This document shows, in pieces, positions 12,893 to 24,577 of a DNA stretch of 64,000 nucleotides. The notes under the pieces were generated by a model. The model made no database searches, was not told the DNA's origin, and saw only the letters and a program-made list of their open reading frames with translations. Numbering within the stretch: the stretch's first letter is position 1; the number at the start of each line of letters is the position of its first letter. Made by a program: the position numbers and the translations under genes. The stretch is from Macrocystis pyrifera (lineage: Eukaryota > Sar > Phaeophyceae > Laminariales > Laminariaceae): contig JASSKH010000017.1 in the NCBI GenBank assembly GCA_031763025.1, forward strand, positions 11,401,126 to 11,465,125. Direction: 5' to 3'.

Positions 12893-14407
12893 CTACAGTA
12901 AAATAAAACACAGTTTCGGGCAATAAAAAATATCAAAAAGAGACAACGAGGAGGAAGGGAGCGGGGGTTCAGTTAGAGGGAAGTGATATGGGGTGGTGAA
13001 CGGTACCACATAAATGAAAGTGTTTTTTCATTGTCATGAGTGCACTGAGTCGACGTTGTGCAGCGGTCGGTGCGAATCCCGATTCTCTTCCGACTAAAAC
13101 GTTCGGAGACCATCGTCCAGTGGCACTGCGGAGCATTTCGTCTTGAACTTGTATCGCGCAAGGTGTCCGAACTGGCTCTCGAATACTCAAATCGAACGAA
13201 AAAAAGAGCGGATGTACGATGTGTGCTGCACCCGACGCAATGTGTGCGAACGTATCTCGTCCATCACGCCGCAAGTGTAACCTAGACCAAGGGCATTATT
13301 GGCGTTGACCGACGTGATCGTACGACTTCAGTTCACACAACATTACCTCCCAAGAACAACAAGAAGAACGTCCGTTAAATTCAGTGATTCTAGAGGGATC
13401 CTTCTTAGTACGGAACCAGGCCACGTTCGACTGGCCCTGTCCGAGAGGGTTGACATGGCACGTAACGACTTCGACGGAAATCCTTTGTTTTATTCCTACC
13501 GCCGGTATATGAAACCCGTACAAGATCTAACGGTCGTCCCGGTGGCTATTGCGGTGGCATCGTACGGATACACGCGACATGTTTCGCGTTTAGTTTGTCA
13601 AGCTAGGATTGCTACACTATTGTTGTGCCTGCAAACAGCATATACGGAAGTACGCAGCAGCTTTGCAATAGTCGTATGAGCTATTCGGCGTGAGTCTTCA
13701 CATCGACACGGGAGGGAAGTGCTAATGGATACCCAACCAAGCCCAAATCTAGCATCCGAGTAAAGCAAGACAACAGAGTATACCTCTGCACCGTGCACGT
13801 ATTTAAATACCCATGGACAGCGACGAGTAAGACAACCAGGAAGAATCTAGGAAGGCGGAGCTTCGACAGCCGCGCTCCAGATTGCAACTCTCAATATTTC
13901 TTATGTCAACCTCATCCCGCACCAGGCGGATCCGACACAAGGCAACCTGTTCGATCAAAACTTCGATCCGATCCCTACTTGTTCGGTCGAATTAGCTTAC
14001 GGCATAAATAGTTTCACAATCGTACATGTTGACCGCCCTGACTAGAGTTCCCCGTATACTCGATGGGATCAGAAGAGCGCCACACGATTAGCAGGAGCTA
14101 AGGATTGACGGATGGAATTTTCCTACTGTGTCTGGTGTACAAACCCCGATGGCTCTATACCCGGATATACATGCAACCATCAACATGAATCTGATGAGAG
14201 TCTCGTATGTATGCATAAAGTTCTGTCGAAAAGCTGTACGGAGAAAAAGTGTCTCGGCGACCACGTAGAAACCCACGCGGAAAGTCGGAAGGAAACTCAT
14301 TGTATTCGAAATATATTTCTCATTTCGATTTGGGCGCCAGGTGGGTGATGTAAATGGTTTGCACGAGCCCAGGTATTTCTCATGAAATGTTCCATTAACT
14401 GTTTTAT

Positions 14408-14518
14408 GGGATGCCCCATGGGATGCCCCACGGGATGTCCCATAGTGTGTGCCATGGGATGTACCATGGGATGTCCCGTGAGATGATGTCCGGTGGGATG
14501 TCCCATGGTGTACCTAAT
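14408..14518. repeat. 12-bp palindrome-like tandem repeat
   Basis: About nine copies of a 12-base unit close to GGGATGYCCCAT run head to tail, one of them 15 bases long. Each unit boundary reads ATGGGATGTCCCAT, which is nearly self-complementary, so the array could form alternative hairpins. On the minus strand the array is open as a Gly-His-Pro-Met repeat, which I take as a by-product of the 12-base period. It lies in intron 1 of gene 1. Confidence 0.8.
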
Positions 14519-15831
14519 GGGAAAAAAATATTTATATGGGACACCCCATTGGCTCTGTCATGGTGTGTCTCATGGGTAATCGGAGCAATCCTCAGCAGAA
14601 CACCGTGCCTGGCGGGGTTGTCGGCGAGAAGGCGCCACGGAGACGGCAGCGATCGTCGCACCGTGCAGCACGTTCACTTGTTCTTCAAATTCGTCGATAC
14701 CTAGAGTCTGTGACATTGATGGGATTGAAATGCGTGAATGATCAGCCACGTCGTGTGTAGCTCGGCGTCATTTGTCGTTCTTCGTTCTGAAACATTTCGT
14801 CTTCTAAAACTGAGTACCCGACACCACACAGTTTTTTATGCGTTCTCCGTGCTGCACCGCACCGTGAACAACAGCGACGTGGTCACAATGTTACCGTGTG
14901 CAAGAGTCGCTCTCGTGGAGGCCATGTTTTCAATGCACGGACGGGCGCTACGAGAGGGCATGGCTTTTGGCACATCTCGGCTAAACTGTCACTGGGACTG
15001 ACGGGGCTCCTCAGCAGAGGGAATATACCCTCAATAGGGCATGCGCTTTATATGGATCGGGTTGCACTGTCAGTTTTTGTGAGAGCCATTAACAGAATTT
15101 GGGTATGGTATGTATATACTGTAGCTCCTCAATCGCGGAACCTCGGAAAAATTAGGGTGTACCGCTATCGAAAGATGCATCTACTACATGGCAATGGCAC
15201 GGGAAGTAGGGGTGGTGGCCTATTATTCATTGGCTCCCCACGTAAGGGGCTCAACAGCTCAATCAAAGCACGGTCGGCACCGAAGAAGTTTATTCGTGCA
15301 ACCCGACGCCGTTTCTAGTCCATAAAAAAAAAAAAACGAATGAAACATCCCAGTGAGATTGGGTAGTTGCTCACTGGAGGAGCTCGACCGATAATAATGT
15401 TTCAAGCCAAAACATGTAACCCCTTCCGTGCGAGGAGTCTACGTCATGCTGGACATTAGAACAATATCCGAACACGGCCGATAGCCCCAGTGATCTATAA
15501 TAGTGGTACCCTCGAATGCTGCTAGTGATAGTGTTGGATATGTGAGAATAATAAAAGGGATCAACAGCTGAGAGCGCGTTGCGTGGGTAGGCGGACTTCG
15601 ACGCGACTTGACCGGGGGGAAGAAAGCGCTGAAGCTTTCTCGCGGTGAAAAGGAAAGGCACGAAACGTGGTGGGAGGGGGCAGGAAAGCCTACTATGTGA
15701 CCCCCTATCTGAAAACGAATATAATCCATACCGTAGTATAAGGAAATAATAAAAAGAAAAGCGGAGGTAATAAACAGGGCGCAGAGGAAAAAAAAAAACC
15801 CGAACACATTTGGGTTTAAGCCCTCACCCAC

Positions 15832-16211
15832 CTGTAGGTGGGGAGAAGGCCATCACACCAGTGCCTTTTCCTCGTGGCACATACTTGACAGGATTTTGAC
15901 GTGTCTTCAGGCGATCGCTGCTTCTCTTGCTTTTCGTGTTCGTGCTGTTGGTGCTGCTGGTACTGGTGCTGTTCCTGCTGCTGTTTCCGCCGCTGCTGCT
16001 TGTCATTGCTCTGCTCTTGTTCCTTCTCCGCTTCTAGCTCTTGCTGTCGCTTCTGCACCTTCTCTTGATTCTGTGCCTTGTCTTGGTCTTGCTGCTGCTG
16101 CCGCTGCTGACTGTACTGGAGTTGCTGCACCGGGGATGTGACGTACCTGTTGTTTGTACCCAGATTTGAATTAACACCAAGCAAAGTGTTGCAGGATGTG
16201 GCTTCAGCCAT
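15832..16211 (-). CDS. Gene 1 exon 1: Gln-rich N-terminus plus first zinc-cluster half
   Basis: The first ATG is at 16209-16211. About 90 residues rich in Gln, Glu, Lys and His, likely charged and coiled or disordered, lead to CQVCATRKRHWCDGLLPTY and a donor CTACAG/GTGGGT at 15832. The spacing C-x2-C-x7-C followed by Asp-Gly and Pro is the first half of a fungal-type Zn2Cys6 motif, with one extra residue before the third cysteine. Gene 2 exon 1 carries the homologous CDFCAKSRKRGDGLLPRC and a donor at the same codon position. Intron 1 is about 2.9 kb. An upstream non-coding exon is possible. Confidence 0.62.
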
Positions 16212-16985
16212 CACAGTACTGTCGCAGGTCCGATGACAACGCTGGATGTCCCCCCTGGCCGAGGCGAACTGCTCTAGTCTACGGTGTGTTCCCAGGGTTT
16301 CGTTGAGACTTATTGCTGTTGTCTGCGACTACAGTAGTAGGACTATCAGACCATACTTAAAAAAAGCTGTAGAGGCTGCGGTTACCCCGGCCCAGGTTCT
16401 CTCTGAACCAAACCTGCACTCTTGTAACAAGAACGAACACAGGGCTTGGAAGGCAGTGAAAATTTACAACATTGAACATGTTCGTAATATTAATACGATA
16501 TACGTATTCTACCAGTTGTTTTTCTGTGCAAGTGCCATGCTGCCTTGTTACTGTACTCTAGCTACCTCAACAACCTGAATTATACCTGTTATGTATAATG
16601 AGTATTGCACTTCGTAACACTGCTGTACGGTAGAATATCCAGACGCATGGGGTTTAGACACATTGTTCGAAGCTATTCGGACATTCGTGATGATGCAGCA
16701 TTTTTTTCGGGATAAAGCCCGCGTCCGAGTTGCATACTCAAAGACGTGAAAGATTGACCATAGACCTTGACGACTCCTATCGCCGACCACCAGTGATCTT
16801 TGATGGGTATGTACGAGGATAAAGTACTCCCGTTCCCAGCAATATGTCTTTGTAAAACGAGGTCACATTCTACTTTTTTTTGCTTTTCTCTTCGTGTACG
16901 TACACAAGTTTGCTCGCCTTTTCAAAAGAAATATACATCGCATAGAATAACAAATAAATGCAAGCGGAGTTTCACTTTACTGGCC

Positions 16986-17094
16986 TACTACGGGGGTCTA
17001 TAGTTAACAGGACCTATGGTATAGATAAAAACCTATATATTTAGGTATTTTTACGAACAATATTTGGTCCTGTTAACTATGGTCCCCCGTAATA
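16986..17094. mobile_element. MITE, copy 1 (TA target, 105 bp)
   Basis: The element occupies 16988-17092 and is flanked by TA on both sides (16986-16987, 17093-17094). Its termini are inverted repeats of about 27 bp; the outer nine bases are CTACGGGGG and, inverted, TTACGGGGG. It is AT-rich inside, contains no open frame of note, and is near-identical to 63120-63225. TA duplication and short inverted repeats are typical of non-autonomous Tc1/mariner-type elements. No transposase is in the window. Confidence 0.85.
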
Positions 17095-20000
17095 CAATAG
17101 AGCCGTACTCGTTGTTATGAACAATAATATCTCTGGCTAATGCTACTCTTCGCGATGAAGACAGCAGTGTGAATATATCCGTAGAGCCGAGGCGCAACCA
17201 CACCGCTGACAAGATGGACAGGCCGGTAGCAACGACTTGATTGAGTCGGTATACCCCGCCGGTTTAAGAACACCCCGCGCCACAAGCAACAAGAAAGCGC
17301 TCACATCTCGCCCGCCTTCAGGACTCGAAATTACCTTGAGCCTCCGACCACATCTGCTGCGCACCGCATGGCGGCAGACCGTCGTGTCATGGCGCCCCCC
17401 GCTCTTTTACGAGGGTACCTAGTACCTACACGGAATTGCGGTGATGGCGGAGGAATTCTCATAAATCCCGAATGCTCTTATCTACATAGGATACGGGTGA
17501 AGTGGGGAATCTAGTGAATACCGGTAATGTTGATATCTTCATTCAGATGTTTGGACCATACGGCCAAACAAGAGCGGACATTGTGTATCCGTTAGTTGGC
17601 ATGGTTGGACGGTTTGAGCTATTACGGAGGGCCTCAGATTATATTATATAGGACCAAGTCTTGTTTAGTAAAAATAGCAAAATATATAAGGCTTTTGTGT
17701 TTCCCGTAGGTCCTTTTTACTGTGGTCTCCTGTAAATAGATACGTTTTTTTCACCACTGTTGCGAATTGGGGAAACATAAAATGCTTACAACGCCCTAGC
17801 CTATACGTACGTCCCAGGAAATTAGGGATTTTGACCACCAAAACAGGCCGGGCAACCGGCTGCTGTAAAATATGTCGGGTAGAGGAAATTTCGCACTTAC
17901 TTGTGGGGGTCTGGAAGATTGTGTGACGTAGACCAATCCCAATCACTACTAACTACAACTATAACCCAAATCGTGATAAAATTCGTACGCTGATGGGATG
18001 ATGACATGCAGTTTGCTAATTCTGCCGCCGAACGCAGCACGACAACACCTGCTGCGGAAGCACCTCACGGCAGTTGGAAAGATCGATGGAGGAATCTGTC
18101 TGACGACCGTGCAGAAAGCAGCTAGTTGCTGCGACAAGAAACAGGCAGACACCGCGCAATCGTGTGATGCCACCGGGCAACCGCGAGAAGACTGGAGACA
18201 CAAATCACATCATCATTGATTCAGCAGAGGTAAAAGCTGCGATGGCGAGCTTTAAAAAGCGGTTGCGAGTGAGGACAAAAATATCCATGACGTACAAACC
18301 AGCGGCAGAGCCACTTCAACACGCCGACAGCAAGCAACGTATAGGAGTTTGTTGGAACACCTACAATCACAGGGGCTAGCGATCCATGTCGTTGCTGTTG
18401 TCGCAACGTGTTGCTGTTACCGCCGCAAAGAGAGAGCGCCACCCCCGAATCCCAACGGCATTTGTCGAGAATAGACGGGGCAGGGGGTTTCGGTAGAGCG
18501 TGGCGGGATTTGTAAGGACCGGTGGCACAGGGCACATATATGAATGATAAACGGGGGGGCGGTGGTTACATTTGTGGCACGTACCTATTCGGCGTCGTGG
18601 ATGGCCGGTATTCGGGCCTTCGATAATTATCTCACATGCCCCAACGAAATGAGCTGATTAGAAAGTCTTCGATGTAGCTCTACACAAGATCGTTCGAATG
18701 TGGCTATTTTCACGCGAGGTTCCGCCTACAGCAGTAGTAGCTATAGTGTTCGTGGTTGTTTCGCAGCAGAGAGAGAGCACAAGGCATCGATCAGCGATCG
18801 GCAGAAATAAATCAAAATTCGAAATTTTGAGCGACCCGCGTCGAAAATGCCTGCTCAAGCCCCTTGAATATTACTGGCTCTATATATTTACTTTGCCCTG
18901 CCGGCCTCCCCGACTAAAAACTTGTCGATACCTCGTACCAGATATGAATTTACCAGCCTACACCTGGACAGGGGGAAGCCAACCGAGAACCGCCCATACC
19001 ACGCTTCGGTTGGTCAACAAACTTTTGTACTCGATTGGGTTTGCTTGGTGTACAGCATGCGTTTTCTGGTCGCCGTCAATTACCGTCTACTACTGCTGTA
19101 CATGCCTGCATACGATAGGTCCATAGCGGTCACCGTGCTTGGCACACAGCATAATAGAGCCAGACTAAACGAAGGGACTGAGCTCAACGTATTGTTACAT
19201 GTTCAGCGAAATGATGTTTCAAAGAGTCTCCGTGCAATACATGAAAATGTATACTGCCCGCCCGATTGATAAGTCACCACCGCATCAGCACCCCACTTCG
19301 GCCGGTGGGCGGAGCTTTTAGTCGGGGCGAAAGTTGTACCACCTTGATTCGCCTTGTTCTGCCTGCGAGACGAAAACCAGGCCAATTTGTGGGAGATAAT
19401 TTTGTGGGCAGAAGTACTACGGTATAGCGAGCCTCGGAGATGGAAAGTAATCGAGTCACGTGCGTAGCTCGAATGCGGAGGTAAATTAATTCCGCCCCCC
19501 CTCTCTAATTATTTTCATGTATATTGAATCGCCTCGATCCACCCCCTCGTTTTTGGTATATATATGGTCATACGACTACGGCCATGCATGATAATGAGTA
19601 CCCCCCCCCCTCCCTCCCCTCATTCATCCCCGCTTGGCAGTGACGAAATATGTGCTGCTGCCGTGCTCCCGTCTCGCATGCTCGATCAACATGCGATGGA
19701 TCGCGGAAATCGATCAACAAATCCTGTTCAGTCTTATTCATACTACAGTATTGATGAATATCGTGTGCATCGGAGATAGAAAGCAACGATTTCACCAACT
19801 CATCAAGCCAATACTGTAAAACTGTATGATTTCTCCGACCCTGGACGAGCGTACTGTGTCCCTCTTTTGACGATATAAATCCATTATCAAATAGCGCTAC
19901 TCGTACGAATAAGCTGGCTCCAGCAACAGGCAGAAGTTTGCGGCTTCGCAGCTTTTCAATTCGGTTTTCTTGGAATCGACTAACCAATTCATCAGAGTGG

Positions 20001-21674
20001 TTGTGCTTCATGACAAAAACTATGATTGAAAATCACGACTGACTTTTTGTTTTATTTGCCCGGTATTTGTAATTAATTGTTATTGTTTATTTGGGACATT
20101 TTACCATTATTTCTGCTGTAGTGTTCGGCAAGTTCGACCCTCTCGTATGATGCACGTCTGTGTTGTTGTTTCCCACAAAGTTCACAGGCGTGAGTGTAAT
20201 TTCGTGCGTAACCTTGCCAAAGTTCGATATCCAACTCTTAATTTTCGAACGCAAATTAAAACCTCGTGAAGAATGGATGCTGCCCTAGAGTTTCCGAACA
20301 GCTCATCGTGCGTTATGCTAATATCTTGGCAGGCGTATGTTTGGACGACGTTCTACGGTCGACTGAAAGCAAGCAGCGCCTTGAACGTCTTAATTGCCCT
20401 TGTTGATGCCTTCAAGTTAACACGTCAAAAATTTAGTACCGAAATGCTCGTCTTGTTGACCGAATAATGGCCTGAATACAAATTATGTAGGACGACTAAA
20501 GAATGTGTTGCCAACTCAGCGAGCGTGCGTAGTTCGTCAGCATATATATGCATACGATTTGGAAATAGAGGAAGGGACTCGCACCCAAGATCCGAAAGGT
20601 TGGAATTATTATAATGGAATTAAATGAACATGAGTCCAGAGTTTTTTAGCCCTTTATTTTCATTTTTGGGCCCAATAACTTCTTACCCCGCGCGGGAATA
20701 CATATATTTCGACTCGCGTGTATTTCGGGCACGTCCCGAGAAGACTTTTACGGCACCTACTCGGCGAACAACAAGCGTTTGATGAAAGTCGTTTTTTCAT
20801 CGGTCATGTACTCATCTTGTTAGGCTCTCCGGCGCGTGAATCGAACATTGTCAGCGATTTTGGGATTTTGATGTGCTGCTGGCTCGTTACTTTGACTCCA
20901 CGAAAACATGTCGTGAGTTGTTTCTGGCGGTCGACGACAGCAGTCTGGCGCACCCGACGCCCTCGAGCCCCTATCCGGAACGCCTCTCAATTTCGCTGTC
21001 CAAGGTTTCCTGTCAGGAGTTGTAGCTGTCCGCAAGTGATTAGCAGACGTTTAGCTCAAGGTTGTTGTTTTTTCTCTCTTTGTGCCCCCACATTCCGACA
21101 AATTTTTGATCACTACATCAGTCGAGGTGGGTACCTCTGTTGCGATAGCACGGAAGCCAATCTGAAGAGAAATACGAGCGGCTGTGATGACGGGCTATTC
21201 AGTCACACCTCACGCCCGGTCTCTGGTATACACGTACCAGCAGGACGTGCAAAACGCAAAGTGTCAGAATAGCGCCCCCCTTTTTCTTGTTCATACACAA
21301 CAGAAATAGAGACTAAAGTCCCCCGGAAATTCGGGGGTGGGAGGCGGGCCAAGGTCATACGTGGCCTTAACGAAGCCAGAACGCCCATGAAAATAACGCC
21401 CCCCCAAGTAATACCAACAATACATATATATATATATATATATCACGAACCACGACCCGCACGCTAAACCCACAATCATCGAAATGTTGACTGTAGTCGT
21501 GCGGTCATGTAGATATACATGTAGTGTTGGGAAAATCAGCGTGTTACATTTAACACTTCTCGGAGATGGAATTTCTCACGTCATGCATTATCGTGGAACC
21601 TGCTCGCATATGCCTATTTAATACCCAGTGGATCAACTGATTGATTGGGAAATTTGGTCCACCCCTGATATATA

Positions 21675-21705
<31 letters not shown>

Positions 21706-24407
21706 TCATCACTTTTACTTTCCAGCCCACTCGTACGAGGTTTTACCCTCGACGATCTTCTAGACAAGCCGTGGTCACAGGTGTCGTCCCTTCTCCCCCC
21801 CGGTACGTGCCTTTAGTTTTTATCGCGCATAGGGTTCAGCATTCCCACTGCTCGTCGATTTTCATCGAATGTAGCCAACTCACGCTTTCGCGCTTTCCGC
21901 TTATCAATTTTTTATGCAAGAAAAAGTCCCTATGAGCATGCACTCGGTGAGACTCGAACTCACGAAATTGATCTTGACAGGCTCGCGGACCACCTACCAA
22001 GCTACCGGGGATATACAACATGAAGATCCACAGAAACAAACTACGTAGCATCCCTGTCACTGTCATCACCATCATTACTAGCACCATCACCATCGACATC
22101 ATTACCATCATGATCACCAACATCACCACCATCAACATGAGAGTACAGTTTCCGACACCCGTTTCTTGGTGTTTTTGAAATTACAACGCATGTGTCGAGG
22201 CTCTCTCTGTCTCTGCGAAGAGAGATAGCAGGGGTGGCAAGGAACAAGTGTCAGATTGCTCACGGAGAAAAAATACCAGATTATTTGAAAAGGGCGCTTA
22301 TGTGGCTAAATGTAAGGAGTGTTGATTTCAGAGTTGAACACGAGAAGACGAGAAGTTGAGAGGAAACAAGAGAAGAGGAGATGCGAGTAGTCGACGTAGG
22401 GCTGACCTTCGCCTGATCATCCGGGACAATACCCATGCTAGGAGCAGATGCATTCTACCGCTGTCCGCACTGTTCTCTGTATTTTCTCTACAACATTATA
22501 TTAATATAATTTTTCTGACACGTTCTCAGAATTGTTACTGATGGTGATGCATTTCTTATACCCAAGAGCGTACTATTAATACGAGCAAGACAGACTCGTA
22601 ATCTATCCGCATGTTGCATTTACCCAAATATACCAATTAATATCTTCGCGTACTGGTATCAGTACGTAGAAAATGCACATGAAATACATGGTAAGGTTCT
22701 CGACGTTCATGTGCTAACTCGCAAGGCTCATGTTGCTAGAATAGGCAAGGACCGTCTCACCAATCACAGTACAAAACATTGCCGTTTCTTAGGATTCGGG
22801 GAATAAGCATTCGTTATTTCGTCCGCTCTTGGGGATGGCTGTTTTTGTCCATAAGTAGCAGTAATGGTCACTCGTATTCTCCCCGGGGATGGACCGTTCG
22901 TTTCCCCTGTTTGCAATGGTCTGGTCATAGTTCTGAACTCCCATTTTAACATGTAGCCGGTGTCTCGTTTATTCTGCTGAAATCGATTACAAATATGAGT
23001 AGACGGGCCGAAGCAAGAGTTTTTTTTTTTACCACAGGGTAAAAACAATCATACCTCGTATTCTACAGCAGATATTTACCGTACACTACCACCTACGTAT
23101 ATAGGTACTAACTTTACCGCAGACTCGTTAATGGCTAACGGGAATCTCTAACAACGCGTGACATCTTCGACAAACGCTTAAGGCCGACAAGGGTTAGGGT
23201 GAGATGAACAGTGAGTGTCCTCACACAAATATGGTGCTAACCCAGTAAGTCAATTATAAACGTACCTTGTTCATGGCTGAAGTAACTCCCATATCGTAGT
23301 CTAACCAATGTGCTCGTAATACACACACATCAAGGTATTGCGATGTGGGATCTCGAGTATCCCAAATTCGATGAACTAAACACGAGGCAGCAATCATAAG
23401 TACTGGTATATAATTGCCATGTGTCGGGGGTTTTGGAGTGTTTATGGTACAGTACAGTTCAAGTATGTTGTGTCTATGTCCGTCCGTGCAACAGACTGAC
23501 AGACTACCGTGGCAGGATGCACGGACTCACGTTGTGAGTATACCTATATATGATCGTCTAATGAGCAATATTGATTGCTATCTGAAAGGGACACCAAGAG
23601 TCGAGGCTTGTTCATCTAGTTCGAGAGTGTTTGGTTTGGTATTCGAAGCGTGCTCTGGAGAGCGACCAAACGGGAGTAACGGAAAAAAAAAAAAACATTA
23701 AAAACGTTTACGAGGCAGATGGGCCGTTGTTATAGGAGAGCTCTACTTCCAGAATCCCCAAACTTTGGAACTGAGGGAGTTTAAAAAAAGACACGGAGGC
23801 GTCCAATAAAAAATTATTAATTTTGTCAGAGGGCAAGGCATCGGGAAAGTTGAATTTCACATATTTAAAAAAAAAAAATTATTGAAAATTTACAAATTGC
23901 GCGAAGTAAAGCTGTCACGAATCTGGCCTTTCTGGTGAAAATACTCTCCGATAACAACGGCCCCGAGGAGAGAGTGTTGTCTCGATGGGCAGCGCTTAAC
24001 CTTTCGATCTGACCCATTTGCGTGTGGGCATAATCTGGTTTGCAGCGACCTGCTTGGCTGTAAGAATGACACTAGGTTGGGTGTTCGACCGATATGTAAT
24101 CCTACAGCTCATGTTAGACTTAATATTGGCTTCCATCACGTTTCTGGCAGAACTAAATCACACTGGTGTGTGTATCGAAAGGGAATAGACCACACGTATT
24201 TTCAGCGAACCTGTGTCACTGGAGTAGGTAGTGTCATAACAGCACAACGTTTCAAGCGACTTGGCTGGTGATGATGCGCGTCCCGTTGTCGCCTACTACT
24301 ATTTGATCACGCTACCAGCGCATCCTTCCGCGGCAGCTTTGTTTATCATTTTGCGTATATACTTGGGGTCATACAGAGGTCAACACGCGGCGTGCTTGCC
24401 AAGGTAC
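17095..24407. other. Intergenic region between the two paralogous genes; simple repeats only
   Basis: I see no supported exon. The longest frame is a 184-codon plus-strand frame (20718-21272) with no recognisable motif. Simple sequence includes a TA run at about 21423-21442, a T-rich run at about 21668-21703, a trinucleotide CAT/CAC-type stretch at about 22062-22138, and A or T homopolymers near 23022, 23685 and 23866. A tRNA-like segment near 21945-22015 was rejected. The 5' flank of gene 1 and any 3' end of gene 2 must lie here. Confidence 0.45.
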
Positions 24408-24577
24408 CTGCAAACCAAGCCCGTGCAGACGGATTTAATCCCGTCCCAATTGTCTAGAGGCGGGGCCGGCCAGAATTGACGAGGCAGGGCCGAGCTTTAA
24501 CTGTATCTTGACTACTCGTACACGTCCGGCCACAAGCATGAAGTGTGGTCGTGATCATCGCGCGTACCACGTGCGGC
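24408..24577 (-). pseudogene. Gene 2 late exon, frameshifted (paralogous to 3831-4001)
   Basis: Acceptor TGATGCACAG/GCCGCAC and donor TTTGCAG/GTACC sit at the same places as in gene 1. The length is 170 nt instead of 171, so the reading frame is lost. The first third reads PHVVRAMITTT in the entry frame. The end matches gene 1 (PAPPLDNWDGI, then a Cys pair) only in another frame, which also has TAG and TAA codons in its middle. This indicates that gene 2 is no longer intact here, unless the sequence itself has an error. Confidence 0.5.

Larger units (their letters stand above)
3831..16211 (-). other. Gene 1: zinc-cluster (Zn2Cys6-like) gene, multi-exon
   Basis: This is the gene-level span for the exons at 16211-15832, 12892-12809, 12166-12059, 10700-10454 and 4001-3831, with less certain exons between. 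Each of these five has a homologous exon in the same order in gene 2, about 21-28 kb to the right. Joins from exon 1 through exon 4 keep a consistent codon phase. Fungal-type Zn2Cys6 proteins are usually nuclear transcription regulators that bind DNA through six cysteines and two zinc ions. Here the first half of such a motif is present (C-x2-C-x7-C, then DGLLP) after a glutamine-rich N-terminus. The second triad is not canonical, so DNA binding may be lost or altered. Total extent, promoter and 3' end are unknown. Confidence 0.45.

Noticed and set aside
21945..22018. tRNA-like segment on the minus strand, with a perfect T-arm (GTGAG TTCGAGT CTCAC) and an A-box-like TAGCTTGGTAGG
   Set aside because: The acceptor stem does not pair (three of seven positions) and the anticodon stem around CTGTCAA has no complementary arms. 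At most it is a tRNA relic or a tRNA-derived repeat.
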